From Trogon surrucura (Eukaryota > Chordata > Aves > Trogoniformes > Trogonidae): 64,000 nucleotides of DNA. The notes below the pieces were generated by a model that saw nothing but the letters and a program-made list of their open reading frames with translations, searched no databases and was not told the origin of the DNA. Where the stretch lies: contig CM036618.1 in NCBI GenBank assembly GCA_020746105.1, positions 46,220,514-46,284,513 of the forward strand, in the 5' to 3' direction. The position numbers and the translations under genes were made by a program. Shown here one piece after another: positions 12,143 through 24,900 of this stretch (position 1 is the stretch's first letter; each line of letters opens with the position of its first letter).

Positions 12143-12935
12143 GATCACAGAATCACAGAATGTCAGGGGTTGGAAGGGACCTCGAAAGATCATCTGGTCC
12201 AACCCACCTGCCAGAGCAGGATCACCTACAGTAAGTCACACAGGAATGCGTCCAGGGGGGCTTTGAATGTCTCCAGAGAAGGAGCATGGCAATCACACCA
12301 CACACCCTGGTGTCATATGCAAGCTTGCTGAGGGTGCACTCAATTCCATTGTCCATGTCTTTGACCAAGATGTTAAACAGCACCGGTCCCAATACCAACT
12401 CCTGAGGAATATCACTCATCACTGATCTCCAGTTGGACATCGAAATATCCACCACAACTCTTTGAGTGAAACCATGCAGCCAATTCCTCATCTGCTGAGT
12501 GGTTCATCTGTCAAATCCACGTCTCTACAATTTCGAGATGAGAATGTTGTGTGGGACAGTGTCAAGTGCTTTGCATAAGTGCAGTTAGATGACAGTGGCT
12601 TGTTCTACCCTTATCCACTGATTATGCAGCCCCATCATAGAAGGTCACCAAATTTGTCCGGCAGGATTTGCTCTGAATAAAGGCATGTTGGATGTCACCA
12701 GCCACCTCCTTATTTCCCATGTGCCCTAGCATAATTTCTAGGAGGATCCACTCCATGATCTTGCTGGGCACAGAGGTGAGATTGACTGTCCTGTAGTTCC
12801 CTGAGCCTTCCTTTTTTAAAATGTTGGTTATGTTTTCCCTTTTCCAGGCAGTGGGAACTTCAACAGACTTCCAGGATAGGACCAAAACTGTTCGAGAATT
12901 TACATTGAATCCAAAGAGTGATTTTGCCAAAAGAA
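12143..12935 (-). mobile_element. CR1 LINE with large internal deletion
   Basis: Reading the minus strand, the start encodes the early reverse transcriptase region (degraded NYRPVxLTSVPxKIME at about 12720-12810, then a GFxxxKSCxTNL-type block). This is followed by a degraded [15 protein letters not shown] and [17 protein letters not shown] segment (about 12310-12420). At about 12290 it jumps directly to the last part of ORF2 and the 3' tail. Roughly the thumb and C-terminal coding region is missing. The motif C aspartate pair is also altered (tyrosine in place of the first Asp). The element is dead and 5'-truncated. Confidence 0.88.
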
Positions 12936-15900
12936 AAAAGCTTTTCTTGATATTACTTTTTTTCAGAACTCATGAAAGTTTTAATCTTTTTCATAGCAAT
13001 GTTTCAGCTACTCTTTTTGGAACAGCATTTGTCATTTCAATGTTGACCTTAAAAAGAAAAAAAAAAAAGAGAGAGAGAAAGTACTTTGAAAATGAACAAC
13101 AAGTCAAAGTATTGAATTTTAGACCAGATGAGATTTTTTTGGTAGATCCCAAATTACTCTTTTATTTCCCCAGAGAAAATCTGGGTGACTGGTTTGTTCA
13201 ACCTTTTTTTTTTTTTTTTTTGGCTTTTTGCCAGTTTCATAAGGCAATTTTTTTTTTTTTCAAATTTATTGTGGACCTTTTTCATGAGTAAGAGATTTTC
13301 AAAATTTGCTTTTATAGGAATTAAATACCTGAATCTGGTGTTCTGACTCTCACGTTCATTTCTTAGCCTTAAGAATAATCAAAAGCTTTAAAGCTTGCCA
13401 GTTTACATCTGCAAAAGTCTCCTTAACTATTGCTGTCATTTATCTAGGAAAAGGCTAGTTAGTTTTTCATATCGATCAAGTATAGGATGGAAATTAAACA
13501 CCTGCTTTTTAAAAGTGTTCATCCTTCTAACCCTTCCCATGATACCAATTAAAATCACTAAAGGAAATACTGCATGTTTGCACAGGCAGATTAAGATATG
13601 TTAAACACTTTTTTCCTAATCACTGAGCATGCTTTCTCTCTAAAAAACCCAAACCCTTAACAACCCTTATAACCTCACTATGGGCAAACAGAAACATGGA
13701 AGAAGAGCAGTGTTCTGAGATTTCTTTCCAAAAGAGCATTTTCTTTCCATTCTACATGCACGGTTTTTTATCCCTGCAGCAGTGTTTTCACAACATGTGT
13801 TATATATCTACCCTATAAGCTTTATCTCATGGTCTGTCCCTGGGTTAACGCCACACTTATGTGACATTACCTGAACCACACTGCTGAAGATTAACTTTGA
13901 GAACAACTTGAAGAAAATGTTAGTGTTTAGCAGTACCTGAGTGCAAAAAACATCTCTGTCAAACACATTTCAAATGATACACAAATGCACTCCAAGGTTA
14001 ATTTCTCTGATTACTGCCTTAACCACAAACATGTGTCTTTTCTTACTTTAAAGCAAACTACAATGTATTTCTTCCTTTCTTATCTCTAAGGCACAAATAC
14101 TCTATTATCTGTCACAGAAATTTACAAGTATTTAGTAAGTTCTCTCAAAAGTATAACTAGTTTTTTTTTCATACCTGTTATTGCAAAGAGCTTGTCCTAC
14201 ACAGGAAATATCATAATGTAGGCAAGAAAGACTGTCCCAAATAGATAAAAGTACAAGTAATTCCTTGCTAATATTGGAACTGTCATTTTCCCAACTTGAT
14301 GAATCTAAACTTCAGATCTAATTCTAACAAAATGTGGATTTGGTTAGTTTTTTGTACAATCCTATGGATTCTTTCACAGTATTGAAACATCAGTAAACAA
14401 TAAAGTACAGCTAAAATTCATTCTATTAATTAAGATGCAATAAATTACACATAGTAAAAGGTGTTCCTCATACAGTACTATTTTATATATACCAGCGACT
14501 GAGATGTGGTGAGTGAGGAGGCTGTTTGAAGTGTGAAAGTGTGAGCTGGATGAAGAAGGTGTTTTTCAGAGTAGCTGTGTTTTATGTAAGAGTTCCTTTG
14601 GTATTAATTTGCTTTTTTCTTTTCCTTATTGGGGCATTTTAATGTCTTTAGTATATTTCAAATCCCAACACTACAGAAAAGCTACAAATTTTGTTTGATA
14701 TGCTGGCATTTTTTTTCTGAGAAAAACACAAACTTTCTGAACGAAGTCTGAGGATGAAAAAAGGAGGCAGAGGTCCTTGTGTTATCATGATACTTCACTT
14801 CGGTTATCATTTCCTAAAGCACAGTCTAGGGCTTTCCAACCAGTTCGATATAGCTGGGGTTTTTCCTTTAAAAAAAAAAAAAAAAAAAGAGAACAAATGC
14901 CATTTAAATAAGTTGAATTCTCTTAGACGACCTGTCTGAGGTCAATGCCTTAAATCTCTCTTTTCTCTGCATTCATAACTCCCACACGTGCTAACGAATG
15001 AAGATCACTAAAACCAAACAGAGTTATTCTTGTGGCACACTTCTCTTTCTGACAGGAGAAGAAACTGAATACAGAGGTTAAAGGAAGTGTCTATGAAGCA
15101 TCTTCCTTTCTAAGATGTCCAGCTGTTTACAACCACTCTGTGGTAGGCATTAGATTCTCCAAGTCTTCCTAGCTGTAAAATAAGGACACACTTTCTGTAT
15201 CTTAGAGGCTTATCACAGCATCCTATTATTCAATGAGATGTGCTGAGACTTCTTCTGAGATGCCAAGAGGTTGTATTACTGTCTTTATGTCATTCTAGTA
15301 GAGCTAACTATCTTGTATGAGGTGACAAAATAACTTCATTGTGGGCTGCTTATAAATATTGGCCAATGACTAACTCAGTTCTCCAGGATCCGTCAAGGGT
15401 TATTCATTCATTTATAGCTTAAACATTAAGTTTCAATCCATCAATGTCTGTCATTTTCAAGGAAGAATGTCAAAGATGAGCAGAAAATAATATGCTGTAC
15501 TCTATGGCTTGACAACAAGTTAAGGAATAGTAACATTTAAACAAAAAAAAAAAAAATCATTCATTGGTTTAAAGAAATCTTAACATTCAGAAGTGAAATC
15601 TTTAATATGCTGGAGTTAGGGACAAATCTTGTAGAGACTACAGCGAAGTAGGTTCTCCTTTAAGCAATCAGTCTCTTTGACTGGCAAATTGAGGGCAGAA
15701 ACTTAGGATGATATTTTTCAGTTTATCTGTCCTTCCCTTGTGTATTGGCTTCCAGGCAGTGACTCCCAAGAAAAGGTCAAGAAAGGACATGGCACAAAAC
15801 TCAGGGTGATGAACCCTGCTACACTTGTGTTGGAGAAACAACAGGTGTCTAAGAGTTCAGAAGCAAGAAGCAGGATGGGCATAAAGAGACAGTTATTCTA

Positions 15901-16674
15901 TGTGAGATGAGGATGACAAGCCATGCTGGGTGAGGAAGTGACACAGAAAAGGGAGTAACAGCAAGGAACAAAAGATTGAGATCACTTCCCTTTTCCTTAG
16001 TTTTGAAGGGCTGGTGTCTCAATCAAAAAATTGCAAATCTGAGTTACCTTGACTTGTCTTTATATGCTTGTGATAGAGTTGTACAGTCTCTGGTACGTGA
16101 TGAATATTTGGGTTATATTAGTTTAGGTGACTGGAAAGCTTCTGTGTCAGCAGATCCTAAACCAAGGAGACCCTTCTACATATCATGTAGCCTGCTTTGA
16201 TTATTTCCTAATTCCTCCTAGATTAGACTAAGAAAAGCTTGCGCGCAAAGTCATGTAACACTTCAGTGACTGGCTACCAAAAGAGAAACGGATAAGCTTA
16301 GTTTAAACCTAGGATTCTGCTAACCAGTAATTAAATATAGAAACAGTGAAATGCAGATAGTTGAAAGCTGATGAAAGTGTGAGAAAATGTGACATGGAGC
16401 TCACTTTCCTGTATATATAGGAACTATGATATAGCACCTAGACCAGTTGTTTAACCTGTCCTAGAGCTATTAATTTGATATTTATAATATTTTAGGAATC
16501 TTTCATGATTGTGTTTACACAAACTATTGCTGGAATGACTTGAAACTTAAACTTCAAGTCTTCCCTTCCCTTCCCCTTTGAAAAAGCAGGTGCAGACTTA
16601 AGAAAAAAGGCTAAATGAGCAACTGAAGTGAAAAGATCAATACTAAGGAATTCAATTAAATTTCCCTCACAGGG
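12936..16674. other. Unique AT-rich sequence, no gene supported
   Basis: Homopolymer runs are common (about 13060, 13207-13222, 13249-13260, 14870-14888, 15543-15555). Apparent ORFs here are short or built on poly-A/poly-T. No repeat family or exon is recognised. Confidence 0.45.
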
Positions 16675-16750
16675 GGTTTGCTCCAAATCTCATTGAAGTC
16701 AAGAGAAAGATTCCCACTGACTTCAGTGGGGTTTTGATGAGACCCAGGGG
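16675..16750. repeat. Sauropsid-type interspersed hairpin repeat
   Basis: The stretch contains cattgaagtcaagaga and then CCCACTGACTTCAGTGGG at 16713-16730, an inverted repeat with perfect 8-base arms and a 2-base loop. From memory, the 'cattgaagtcaatgg ... cccattgacttcaatggg' pattern recurs widely in turtle, crocodile and bird genomes. This copy appears to be one diverged example. Confidence 0.5.
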
Positions 16751-18648
16751 ACACAGCCAGAGAGGGCCCCATCAGCGTTTTGCTGACTTAGAGCTCTTCC
16801 TCTGAGGCACCTTCTTCTTTTTTTTTTTCTTTTCTTTTTTTTTTCTTTTTTTTTGTTTAAGAGAACCCATTTTTTTCTTTTCTCAGACTTGCACTTTGGG
16901 TCTGCAGAAAGTCTCTGTGCACTGAACCTCTTCTAGTGATTAAAACCTCAAATTTTCTCAGTAGTGCTGGACAGATAGTGCAAATAGATTTCTTAATCAC
17001 CTTCCCCGTTTCTCATGTGTCCCAGTCTGTTCTAGCCCCAAACAAGATTCCCATGTTTATGTAAAACATTAGCTGCCTTTATTTTTATTAAGGGCATGGT
17101 TTATTAATCTTAATAAATCAGTTTGTCGCTTGCTTTCTGACTGCCTCTCAAGTAAAACAGGGATTGACTGTGCAGTAACACTGTTTATGTCATGCCTGAA
17201 TAGTTTAAGGTGAGGCTTTGAGTAGTTTTATTGCTTTTGTTTATATAGGTAAACCCAATCTGCACATTTGAAATGATTGATGAAGTGCAGTCCCACTTGG
17301 AGTGTTTGTCATCATTCATGTGCTGAAGTGACATTTCTTTATGTATTTTGGCATAAACATATGCAACTACTGGCAAAGCATTTGACCCTGGAGTCTGACT
17401 ATTTGTCATTCTAATCTTTTTTTTTCTACCCCAAAGTCAGGCAAGTTACTGTATATTCTATCTGCATTCATGTTGCTAATTATTCAAGAGACAGTAAAAC
17501 AGTCCTGTGGCTGGAATTGCATAAGTTGCTGAATGTGCATTCTTCTTTTCACAAGTTAGGTGCTTTGCTGCAGTATAAATAAAGTTTGGATGTGTGTAAA
17601 TGTCAAGAGCAAGAACCATATTGAGCTACAACAGCTTTTCAGTAAAATCCGAAGCCTATGCTTTATCAATAGAATAAGGCAAAACACTGTGCATGGAATT
17701 TAGCAAATCAACTGTGAGCAGAGATTAAGTAAAATATGTTTTTTATATATCTTGGAATGTAATTTTCCAATAACAGTTACAATGAAGATCAAGTAACCAA
17801 TAATTCACATTATGTGGACAGAGATAAATGCATGGTGCCTTAACCCCCAGGCTCAGAGTTCAGACTGTGTGTTGTCTTGTTGGAAAACAGCTGATTATTT
17901 ATTGGAGAAAATGTCAGAAAAAAAAATAAACTGTAAAGTAATTTTTCCTGGAAAGCAATCACATGTCGTTTATAAAATATATCAACTTTTTTTAACCAAG
18001 AGTCATAAAAATGTGATACTTCTTCAAAATTTACTCATCTAAATAACAATTCTGAATATTGTATGTGTATCTAAAATGATGGATTTAGATATTTGGATAT
18101 AGAAAGCAAATGATGAATATGATTGACAGAAATTCAGTCTCAATCCTTAGATCAAAGAATACGTGCCCTTAAAAGGCATTTTTAAAGAGTTTTCATTCTT
18201 AACTTGGACAATACTTTCTAAATACACACTAATATGACATGAAATTGCCTTTTTTTATAAAGTGATACAAATACGAATTTGCTGGATTTGCCCCAGATTT
18301 CCACATAATTATATGCAACGAAGAATCATACAAATTCTTCAGAAATGCAGTGTGCTGATCAAAGTTTGAGTCTTGGTTTCAGACATTCACCTAGAAGGAC
18401 AGAAGACAAGCAAAAGCTAGGCAGCTGCACATCAGGTGACACAAGACAGATATCTGCAACCATATCTAGGGGATGGTCAGGTTGAGGAGCTTTCTCTAGT
18501 TTCCACTGGCAGGATTGACTGACACTTCATTTGCCCACATTTGAACGTCTCAATTTCTTTGAGATCTCCAGCTGTGAGGGAGTTGCAGTTCTTCTGTGTA
18601 AAAAGGTACTAAAAAGGTATTCAGGTTTAGTCTTGAACCAAATTCTAC
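16751..18648. other. Unique AT-rich sequence, no gene supported
   Basis: A T-rich tract lies at about 16818-16855. No family, exon or structured element is recognised in the rest. Confidence 0.45.
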
Positions 18649-19610
18649 GCTCATAGAATCATAGAATTATAGAATCATAGAATGGCCTAGGTTGGAAGGG
18701 ACCTTAGAGATCATCTAATCCAACCTTCCTGTCACGGGCAGGGATGCCTCTCTACTAGATCAGGCTACTCAAGGCTCTGTCCAGTTTGGCCTTGAACACC
18801 TCCAGGGAGGGGGGAGCCACAACATCTCTGGGCAATTTATTCCAAAGTCTTGCCACCCTCGTACTGAAGAATTTCTTCCTAAGATCTAATCTTAATTTAT
18901 TCTTCTTCAACTTAAGCCCATTTCCCCTTGTCCTATCAGTCGACACTCTTGTAAAAATTCCCTCCCCAGCCTTCCTGTAGGTTCCCTTCAGGTATTGGAA
19001 GGCAGCTGTTAGGTCCCCCTGGAGTCTTCTCTTTTCAAGACTGAACAACCCCAGCTCCTGCAGCCTGTCCTCATAGCAGAGGTGCTCCAGCCTCTGGATC
19101 ATCTTTGTGGTCCTCCTCTGAACGCGCTGCAACAGATCTATGTCCCTCTTATGGTGGGGACACCAGAACTGGACACAGTATTCGAGGTGAGGTCTCACAA
19201 GAGCAGAGCAAAGGGGGAGAATCACCTCTCTTGACCTGCTGGCTATGCTTCTGCTGATACATCCCAGGATGGGGTTGGCCTTCTGGGCTGCATGAGCGCA
19301 CTGCCGGCTCATGTTGAGCTTCTCATCTATCAACACCCCCAAATCCTTCTCTTCAGGACTACTCTCAACCCACTCTGTGCCCAGTTTGTATTTGTGCCTG
19401 GGATTAGTTCGACCCAGGTGCAGGACCTTGCATTTTGACTTGTTGAAGCTCATGCAGTTTGCACTGGCCCATTTCTCAAGCCTGTCAAGGTCCCTCTGGA
19501 TGGCATCTCTTCCCTCAAGGGAGTCCACAGCACCACACAGCTTGGTGTCGTTGGCAAACTTGCTGAGGGTGCATTCAATGCCGTCGTTCATGTCGCTGAC
19601 AAAGGAAATG
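18649..19610 (-). mobile_element. CR1 LINE, 5'-truncated copy
   Basis: The left edge is the reverse complement of the 8-base CR1 tail repeat (tcatagaatcatagaa). ORF2 sequence then runs on the minus strand to a truncation near 19600. The junction shows a near-duplicate of about 18 bases (atgtcgctgacaaaggaa / atgtcgctcataaaggaa) around 19591-19626. The reading frame inside is intact from about 19600 to 18755, so this copy is younger than those at 7.2 or 12.1 kb. An 8-base phrase, cgctcata, also occurs at both edges (18648-18655 and 19612-19619). Confidence 0.95.
18755..19600 (-). pseudogene. CR1 ORF2 C-terminal half, open frame but catalytic Asp lost
   Basis: In active CR1 elements ORF2 encodes an endonuclease and reverse transcriptase that copy the element RNA at a nicked genomic site. 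Here only the part from just before motif C onward remains, about 280 codons without a stop. The order is: [13 protein letters not shown], the motif C region reading FANDT where FADDT is expected, the [17 protein letters not shown] block, [24 protein letters not shown] and the terminal [11 protein letters not shown] and [12 protein letters not shown]. The first catalytic aspartate is replaced by asparagine, and fingers, motif A and motif B are missing. It cannot act as a polymerase. The open frame reflects a recent insertion, not selection. Confidence 0.9.
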
Positions 19611-19626
19611 TCGCTCATAAAGGAAA

Positions 19627-21699
19627 AAAAGAAAAAAATACCCATCATAGTAAGGTACCTAACTCTGCTGTATATCCTTCAATTCATATTGGGCCATTAC
19701 CTCAGATTCTATTAATATATAGGGTACCAATAAAATGCCTGATACAAACAAAGTGTAACACATTCTATTGGCAGCAACACCTGTACACAAGAGTTCTGCA
19801 CAAAACCATACTGTTTAAGGTATTTCTTTGTGATGTTTTCCAGAAGTCTCTGGAAAGATAAGTATTTAGAGCTACATCCATTCTCTGTGCTCTCAGACTG
19901 ATAACCATGGCCATCTGCATTTTCCTTCCCTTCTCCTCTTCTCTTTTATCTATATAAAGATAGCTTTATATAGTTTTTTTCCTATTACACTTGTCAAGGA
20001 CTTTGATTTCCTCATAGTTTCTCTATTAAAATTTTACTATTTTCACTCACAGTGTTATATAGAATCTATTTCGAGCATATTTTGAGTATCAAAAAAACAG
20101 ACAAAGGTTACCATCATGTTCACAGAAATACTTTCATTCTCCTTCTCCCCCTCAAAATAACCCTGGCATAAAAAAGGAGAAAAGATGAGAAATGGTTTGG
20201 ATTTTTTCATGGGGAATACTTGCCCTTTCAATGATGATACATTTCTTTGTACTTTTTGTTATGGGAAATGACATATAGTTGGAAAAATCTCTGAGAAATG
20301 CTTCTCATTATCAAATCACTGTATGCAGTAAATGTATCATGGCACTGCTAAAACCCATGATACAAACTAACCATTTCTCTAAAGGAAGATTAGCAAAAAA
20401 TATGCTGCATGTCCACTGTTGTCTTACCTCTTTTTTTTTCCTTTCTTTTTTTTTTTTTCCTGAAATACAGCTTGCATAAATGATGCATTGAAATATTTGA
20501 GGGCTGAGGAGGAAAATCGGGGTTACTTGTTAGGCTTTTCTCTATTTCTGTCTGGCTTTTTTTCTCAAGTTTGACTCCTTCTGGGATGTTGCTGTTTTGG
20601 AATATGTGATAATATGTTGCATTAGATATGCAACAAGTCATGTGTAAAGCAAATACAGTACCACTTTAAGCGAATGTCTCTCTTGATAAAAGAATGTATT
20701 CCAATTACATTAATCCATTAATGGTTCATTTCCTCAGATAATTGGCTACTTACGTGCATCTTTATTTGCATCCACTAAATACATAGCCTAGAGTTACCAG
20801 TATCTGTGTTAAGGCTAATGATTTCATCCTAGGTTAGCACTTCCAAGACAAGACCAGTTAAACAACATAGCTTCAATGAATAGATTCACCAAAAAAATTT
20901 TTTTGCTCATTGTTTTATTTCCTGCCTTCCAGTTACAGCTTATAGATAATTCTTCAGGCTTTCGAATTTCTCTTTAAGGACAGTATGTCTCATTTGGCTG
21001 CTGCATTAAAAGCGCAACCCTAAATTATAGTTTCTCATTAGTATATTCTGTTGGTGAATAAATGCTGAAACTGGTAAAAAAAACACTGGTTAGTCATTAA
21101 GATATAGAATTTTGTATATTTTACTAGGGAAAAATTTATTTTTTTCAATGAAATATTAAATTTGTTCCATTCTGAGAAAAATCTCACACACAGTTTCATG
21201 AATGTATGGTCTGGTATACTAGAAGTAAGTTCTAGGTCTCATCTTTCAGAAATTCAAAGACATTTAAATAGATAAAGGGGAAAAAAATTCCCTTATTTCA
21301 TGATGCATGAATCCCCAAATTTTCTTGCCTTCTCTCTTCCCTTTTTTTTTAATCTCATTTACATCTTTATCTTTCATCCTTTCAGCAAAGCTGTCAACTG
21401 TCTCCAGTATTAATCATATCTCCTGAAATTTTGGCAATGTCCTTCTACTGAAGTTCCATGGATGTCTTAGTGTCTAGAATCCCAGAGACGCTATCCTCTG
21501 CCATCTGAAAATGCAAGGAAAAGGTCAGGGTGTGTATCTCTTTCTCATGTTAAGATATGCACTATGGTTTGAATATGGGACTACGCCTTCCCTGTTAAAA
21601 GTGAAAAATTAAATTCTTCATTAAAAAAAACAAAACAAAACAAACCCGTCAAGTTTTCTGAAGAATACATTAGTATTTGAGGTTTGTTCATTTACTTGT
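19627..21699. other. Unique AT-rich sequence, no gene supported
   Basis: No gene or repeat family is recognised. T-rich runs occur at about 20430-20460 and A/C-rich runs at about 21625-21645. Confidence 0.45.
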
Positions 21700-21968
21700 T
21701 TACAAAAAGCAAATAGCCCAAGCACCAGAGTGTTTCACCACTTTGTGAACTTCAGGGAAGAAATTAAAGCAAGTCCTCCAGCTTGTATTGTGGAGAACAT
21801 CAAATGAGGTAATCACAGTCACGCCCTCTGCCTTTAGAAATCTGTGGAACACCACGTGCTCCAGTGTGCAGTAGCCTCTTGTAAGAAGTTCGCATTCAAT
21901 GGCTGCTTCTTGTTTCAGGCACCAACTGACTCCTGAAGAATGAAAGGTCTTCCAAGTCACACTTTCTG
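21700..21968 (-). CDS. Candidate terminal coding exon, unrecognised
   Basis: On the minus strand a long pyrimidine tract (tctcttttctttgtctctcag) ends at a splice acceptor at 21970-21969. A second CAG follows immediately, giving a NAGNAG-type alternative acceptor. An open frame of 88 codons then runs to a TAA at 21702-21700. Two bases at the exon start would complete a codon from a preceding exon. The peptide begins ESVTWKTFHSSGVSW and ends HSGAWAICFL. It is not low-complexity, has five cysteines, and its DNA contains several CpGs, unlike its neighbourhood. I do not recognise a family. No partner exon is identified within the window and no poly-A signal is close downstream. It may be a real last exon, a pseudogene fragment or chance. 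Confidence 0.3.
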
Positions 21969-21970
21969 CT

Positions 21971-24900
21971 GAGAGACAAAGAAAAGAGATGCAACATTTG
22001 ATCTCAAGTTTCTGCCTGCCCAGAAAAAAATGGAACTGCTGATTACAATTGAATCTCTCTTCCTGAGTGTATAATGTTTTTCTTACACAGTTGCATGAAC
22101 CTAATAACCATATCAATCAGGGTTCTTGAAAGTAAAGCAATATATTCTACTGAAGTGTATGAGGAGATGTTGAGGTTAAGAATGTGTTTGAATTTCTGGA
22201 TGGATGACAAGGTTGTTTTTGTTTCAAAGTTAACTGGGAATATGAAGAGGCTGAGAAATACTACACGAAGTATACTCAGAGAACGAACTGAAGTTTGCAA
22301 AGAAGGAGAAATCGCTTACATGGAAGACCTTATGTTTCGAGTGCTCCTGGATTTACACATACATAGATAAGGCCATGTAGGTTTGCATCAAGCGTGTGTA
22401 AGTACAGCAAGTGCGCTCACTTGGTATACTCAGAATTGAAAATGCAGCAGTGGCAGGAAGAGTGCAAAGGTTCAGTATGTTCATGAGCCAGGGGCATAGC
22501 TCTAATACATCATTCTCTCAAAAGCAGTAAAAACCCTGTAATCCAGGAAGAAAAGAGCCTGAAACATGGAAACAGTTAGGAAAACAGGTAGAGAATATCA
22601 AACTGATGTCTAGCCCGTTGCTTCACAGGGCCTTACAATGACTCTTGGATAATAAAAAGAAATTTAATCCAAAAATAAATTAAATGTCACTTTTAGCCTT
22701 AAGTTCTTCAAATTAACCCTTTGACTACTTGAGATATTGCTATTTCATGCTCCTGATTTTGCCCTTATCACTAATATGGATCTACCTGTCGCTCTTCTGA
22801 ATTTTCAGTTTCTTTGGTAAATATGTTCTTTTTATTCAAATTCCCTAAACAGAGGGGATCACTCTCCCTGCAGATCTTATTGAATGACTCTGAAACGAAT
22901 ATACAGTCTGTGTCATCTCTTTCTTAGGGTAAGGCTTCACAAGAATGTTGAATATTTGAAACTTAACAATAGGAGCATTCAGGGTTTAGTCTCCAAACTT
23001 TCAAACCAACAGGTTGCCCAAGTACTGAAGTTATTAAAGTGCTCAAGTTATGTGCAGCTCACGCTGCCTCAATTCCTACCTGCAGTGATTCTCAAAAGTG
23101 TCTCCCTAAGAACAGGTGTTACTTCAACGTAAAACTCTAGAGGGAAGAGGATAATTTTGTTTTCATGGTGTTGCCGAGTGGAAGGAACTGAACGTTGCTC
23201 AGCATTACTAAAGTGTGTTCACTTCTTTGTTCTTGTTTAGATAGCAGATACTGATACACTGACAGGAAGTATTTATCATTCAGCCTTCAGAAAACAGTAT
23301 AGAAATTCACCATTGATGGCTCTTTCTGAAGTGACAAGTGAGAAACTGTGCAAAGGTGCTCCTCAGGAGTTTTGAGGATGAATGACAACACGGCCAGATT
23401 TGAGAACACAAGAGTCTGAAAGCTGCTTTGCATTAACTGCCACAAGCAAAAGGAAGCAAAAGCCAGTATCTAATTTGGAAGATGAACACCCAGAGAAAAC
23501 TGAGACGCTGGAGATCAAGCTTCAGGTAGTTACAAAGAGCAAAGTGACTGCAACAGAAAACACTCTGTGTCGTCACTTCTGTTGAGACATGCCACAAAGT
23601 CCACGCCCTTGATCTTTCAGACAAACATGTATTGGGACAGTTTCACAGCTCCCTTCTGGGGTAAGCAACTGTGTTTTCTTTCTGCAGAAACCTGGTGTTG
23701 CACTGGGGTTCACAGTGGCACAGGGGTAAGGAACAGGTTGGGTGACAAGAGGCAGATGCAGGCAGAGGGAAGCGCTTCCCAATGCTGCAGTGTAGACAAG
23801 GACTGAGACAATCTTGGACTAACCATGGCCCTGGTTTAACACTGGAAAATGAAAAACCAGATTCAAGTCTCTCTTTCAGATCAACCACAAGAGAAAGTAA
23901 CCCTTTTGCCCCAACCATCAGGTTATTAGGTGTGTTCCTCTCAGTTTTCATCAAAAGCTCCAGACAAGAGATTTTCTTAATGTAGAAGGAGAAACTTTCA
24001 GATATATCAAAAAATGAATGGAATGGTACCTACTGCCAGCTTCCTGCATTCCCTGCATTAGAACACTGTACACATTTTTCATATTAAATCAAGTACAAAA
24101 CAATTTGTTTTGTTTATATGAAGGTCTGCAATGGTGTTTGATATTTTAAAGGAAAAGAACAAACACTCCAGCAGTTTGCATCTGTTCACAGGTTGCATTC
24201 TTTGCCAACCTCAGGCAGTCTTCAGTCTGAACAGAGCTGATATCTCCCTATAGTGCTCAGTGGCTATGTCTGCATCTGCAAGGAATGTAGCACAAGAGAA
24301 GGTCAATAGACCAAAGCTCGTAATGAGCTCTTCACATGTATTTCAGGAGTTCTATCGCACAAAAGTTTTAACCTCGGCCCCCGCACTAAACAGCCCATCT
24401 ATGCAATGAGTTTAATGCTGTTCAGAGAAGCAGCCACTGGTCCTTCTGTTAGTGACTGGATCACACTTGGTGCACACCTGAGTTCTCTGAAGGGAAATCA
24501 GCTCAGTCATCAAGATGACTGTGAAGTAAAGTAATCTTCATTTAATGGAGATATTTGGGAGTTTCATTCCAAAACCAGATTACTGCTCAAACCAACACAT
24601 TAAGGCAGATGCAACCTGCATGACTTCATGGAGAAGCTGAATATTTGAAAAGTGTGAATCTTGAATTAAACAGTAGCACTGAACACAATTTGAAAGTACC
24701 TGTATTTGAAAGTGCACACAAAGAATTAGAAAGTATTTTTAAAACTTTAAAGAAGCAATAAAATGTTTCAACATGCTGTATACAAAGTGTTTGTTGGAGA
24801 TTAACAAAATACTTGGCAAGTGTCAAAAAATAATGAAAATTTGTCTCATGTCATCTCACATCATCTTTGACATCTCACGTCATCTTTGGAGAGACTATGT

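Noticed and set aside
12821..13291. 156-codon plus-strand ORF
   Set aside because: Its first third is antisense to a CR1 and the rest runs through poly-A and poly-T; not a gene.
18786..19715. Plus-strand ORFs opposite the CR1
   Set aside because: Antisense shadows of the CR1 ORF2 on the minus strand.
22043..22370. Overlapping ORFs open on both strands near 22.1-22.4 kb
   Set aside because: Open on both strands, no recognised family and no clear splice pair in either direction.
23621..23660. Possible 40-base micro-exon (gatctttcag ... gtaagc)
   Set aside because: Short, weak acceptor, no supporting frame.
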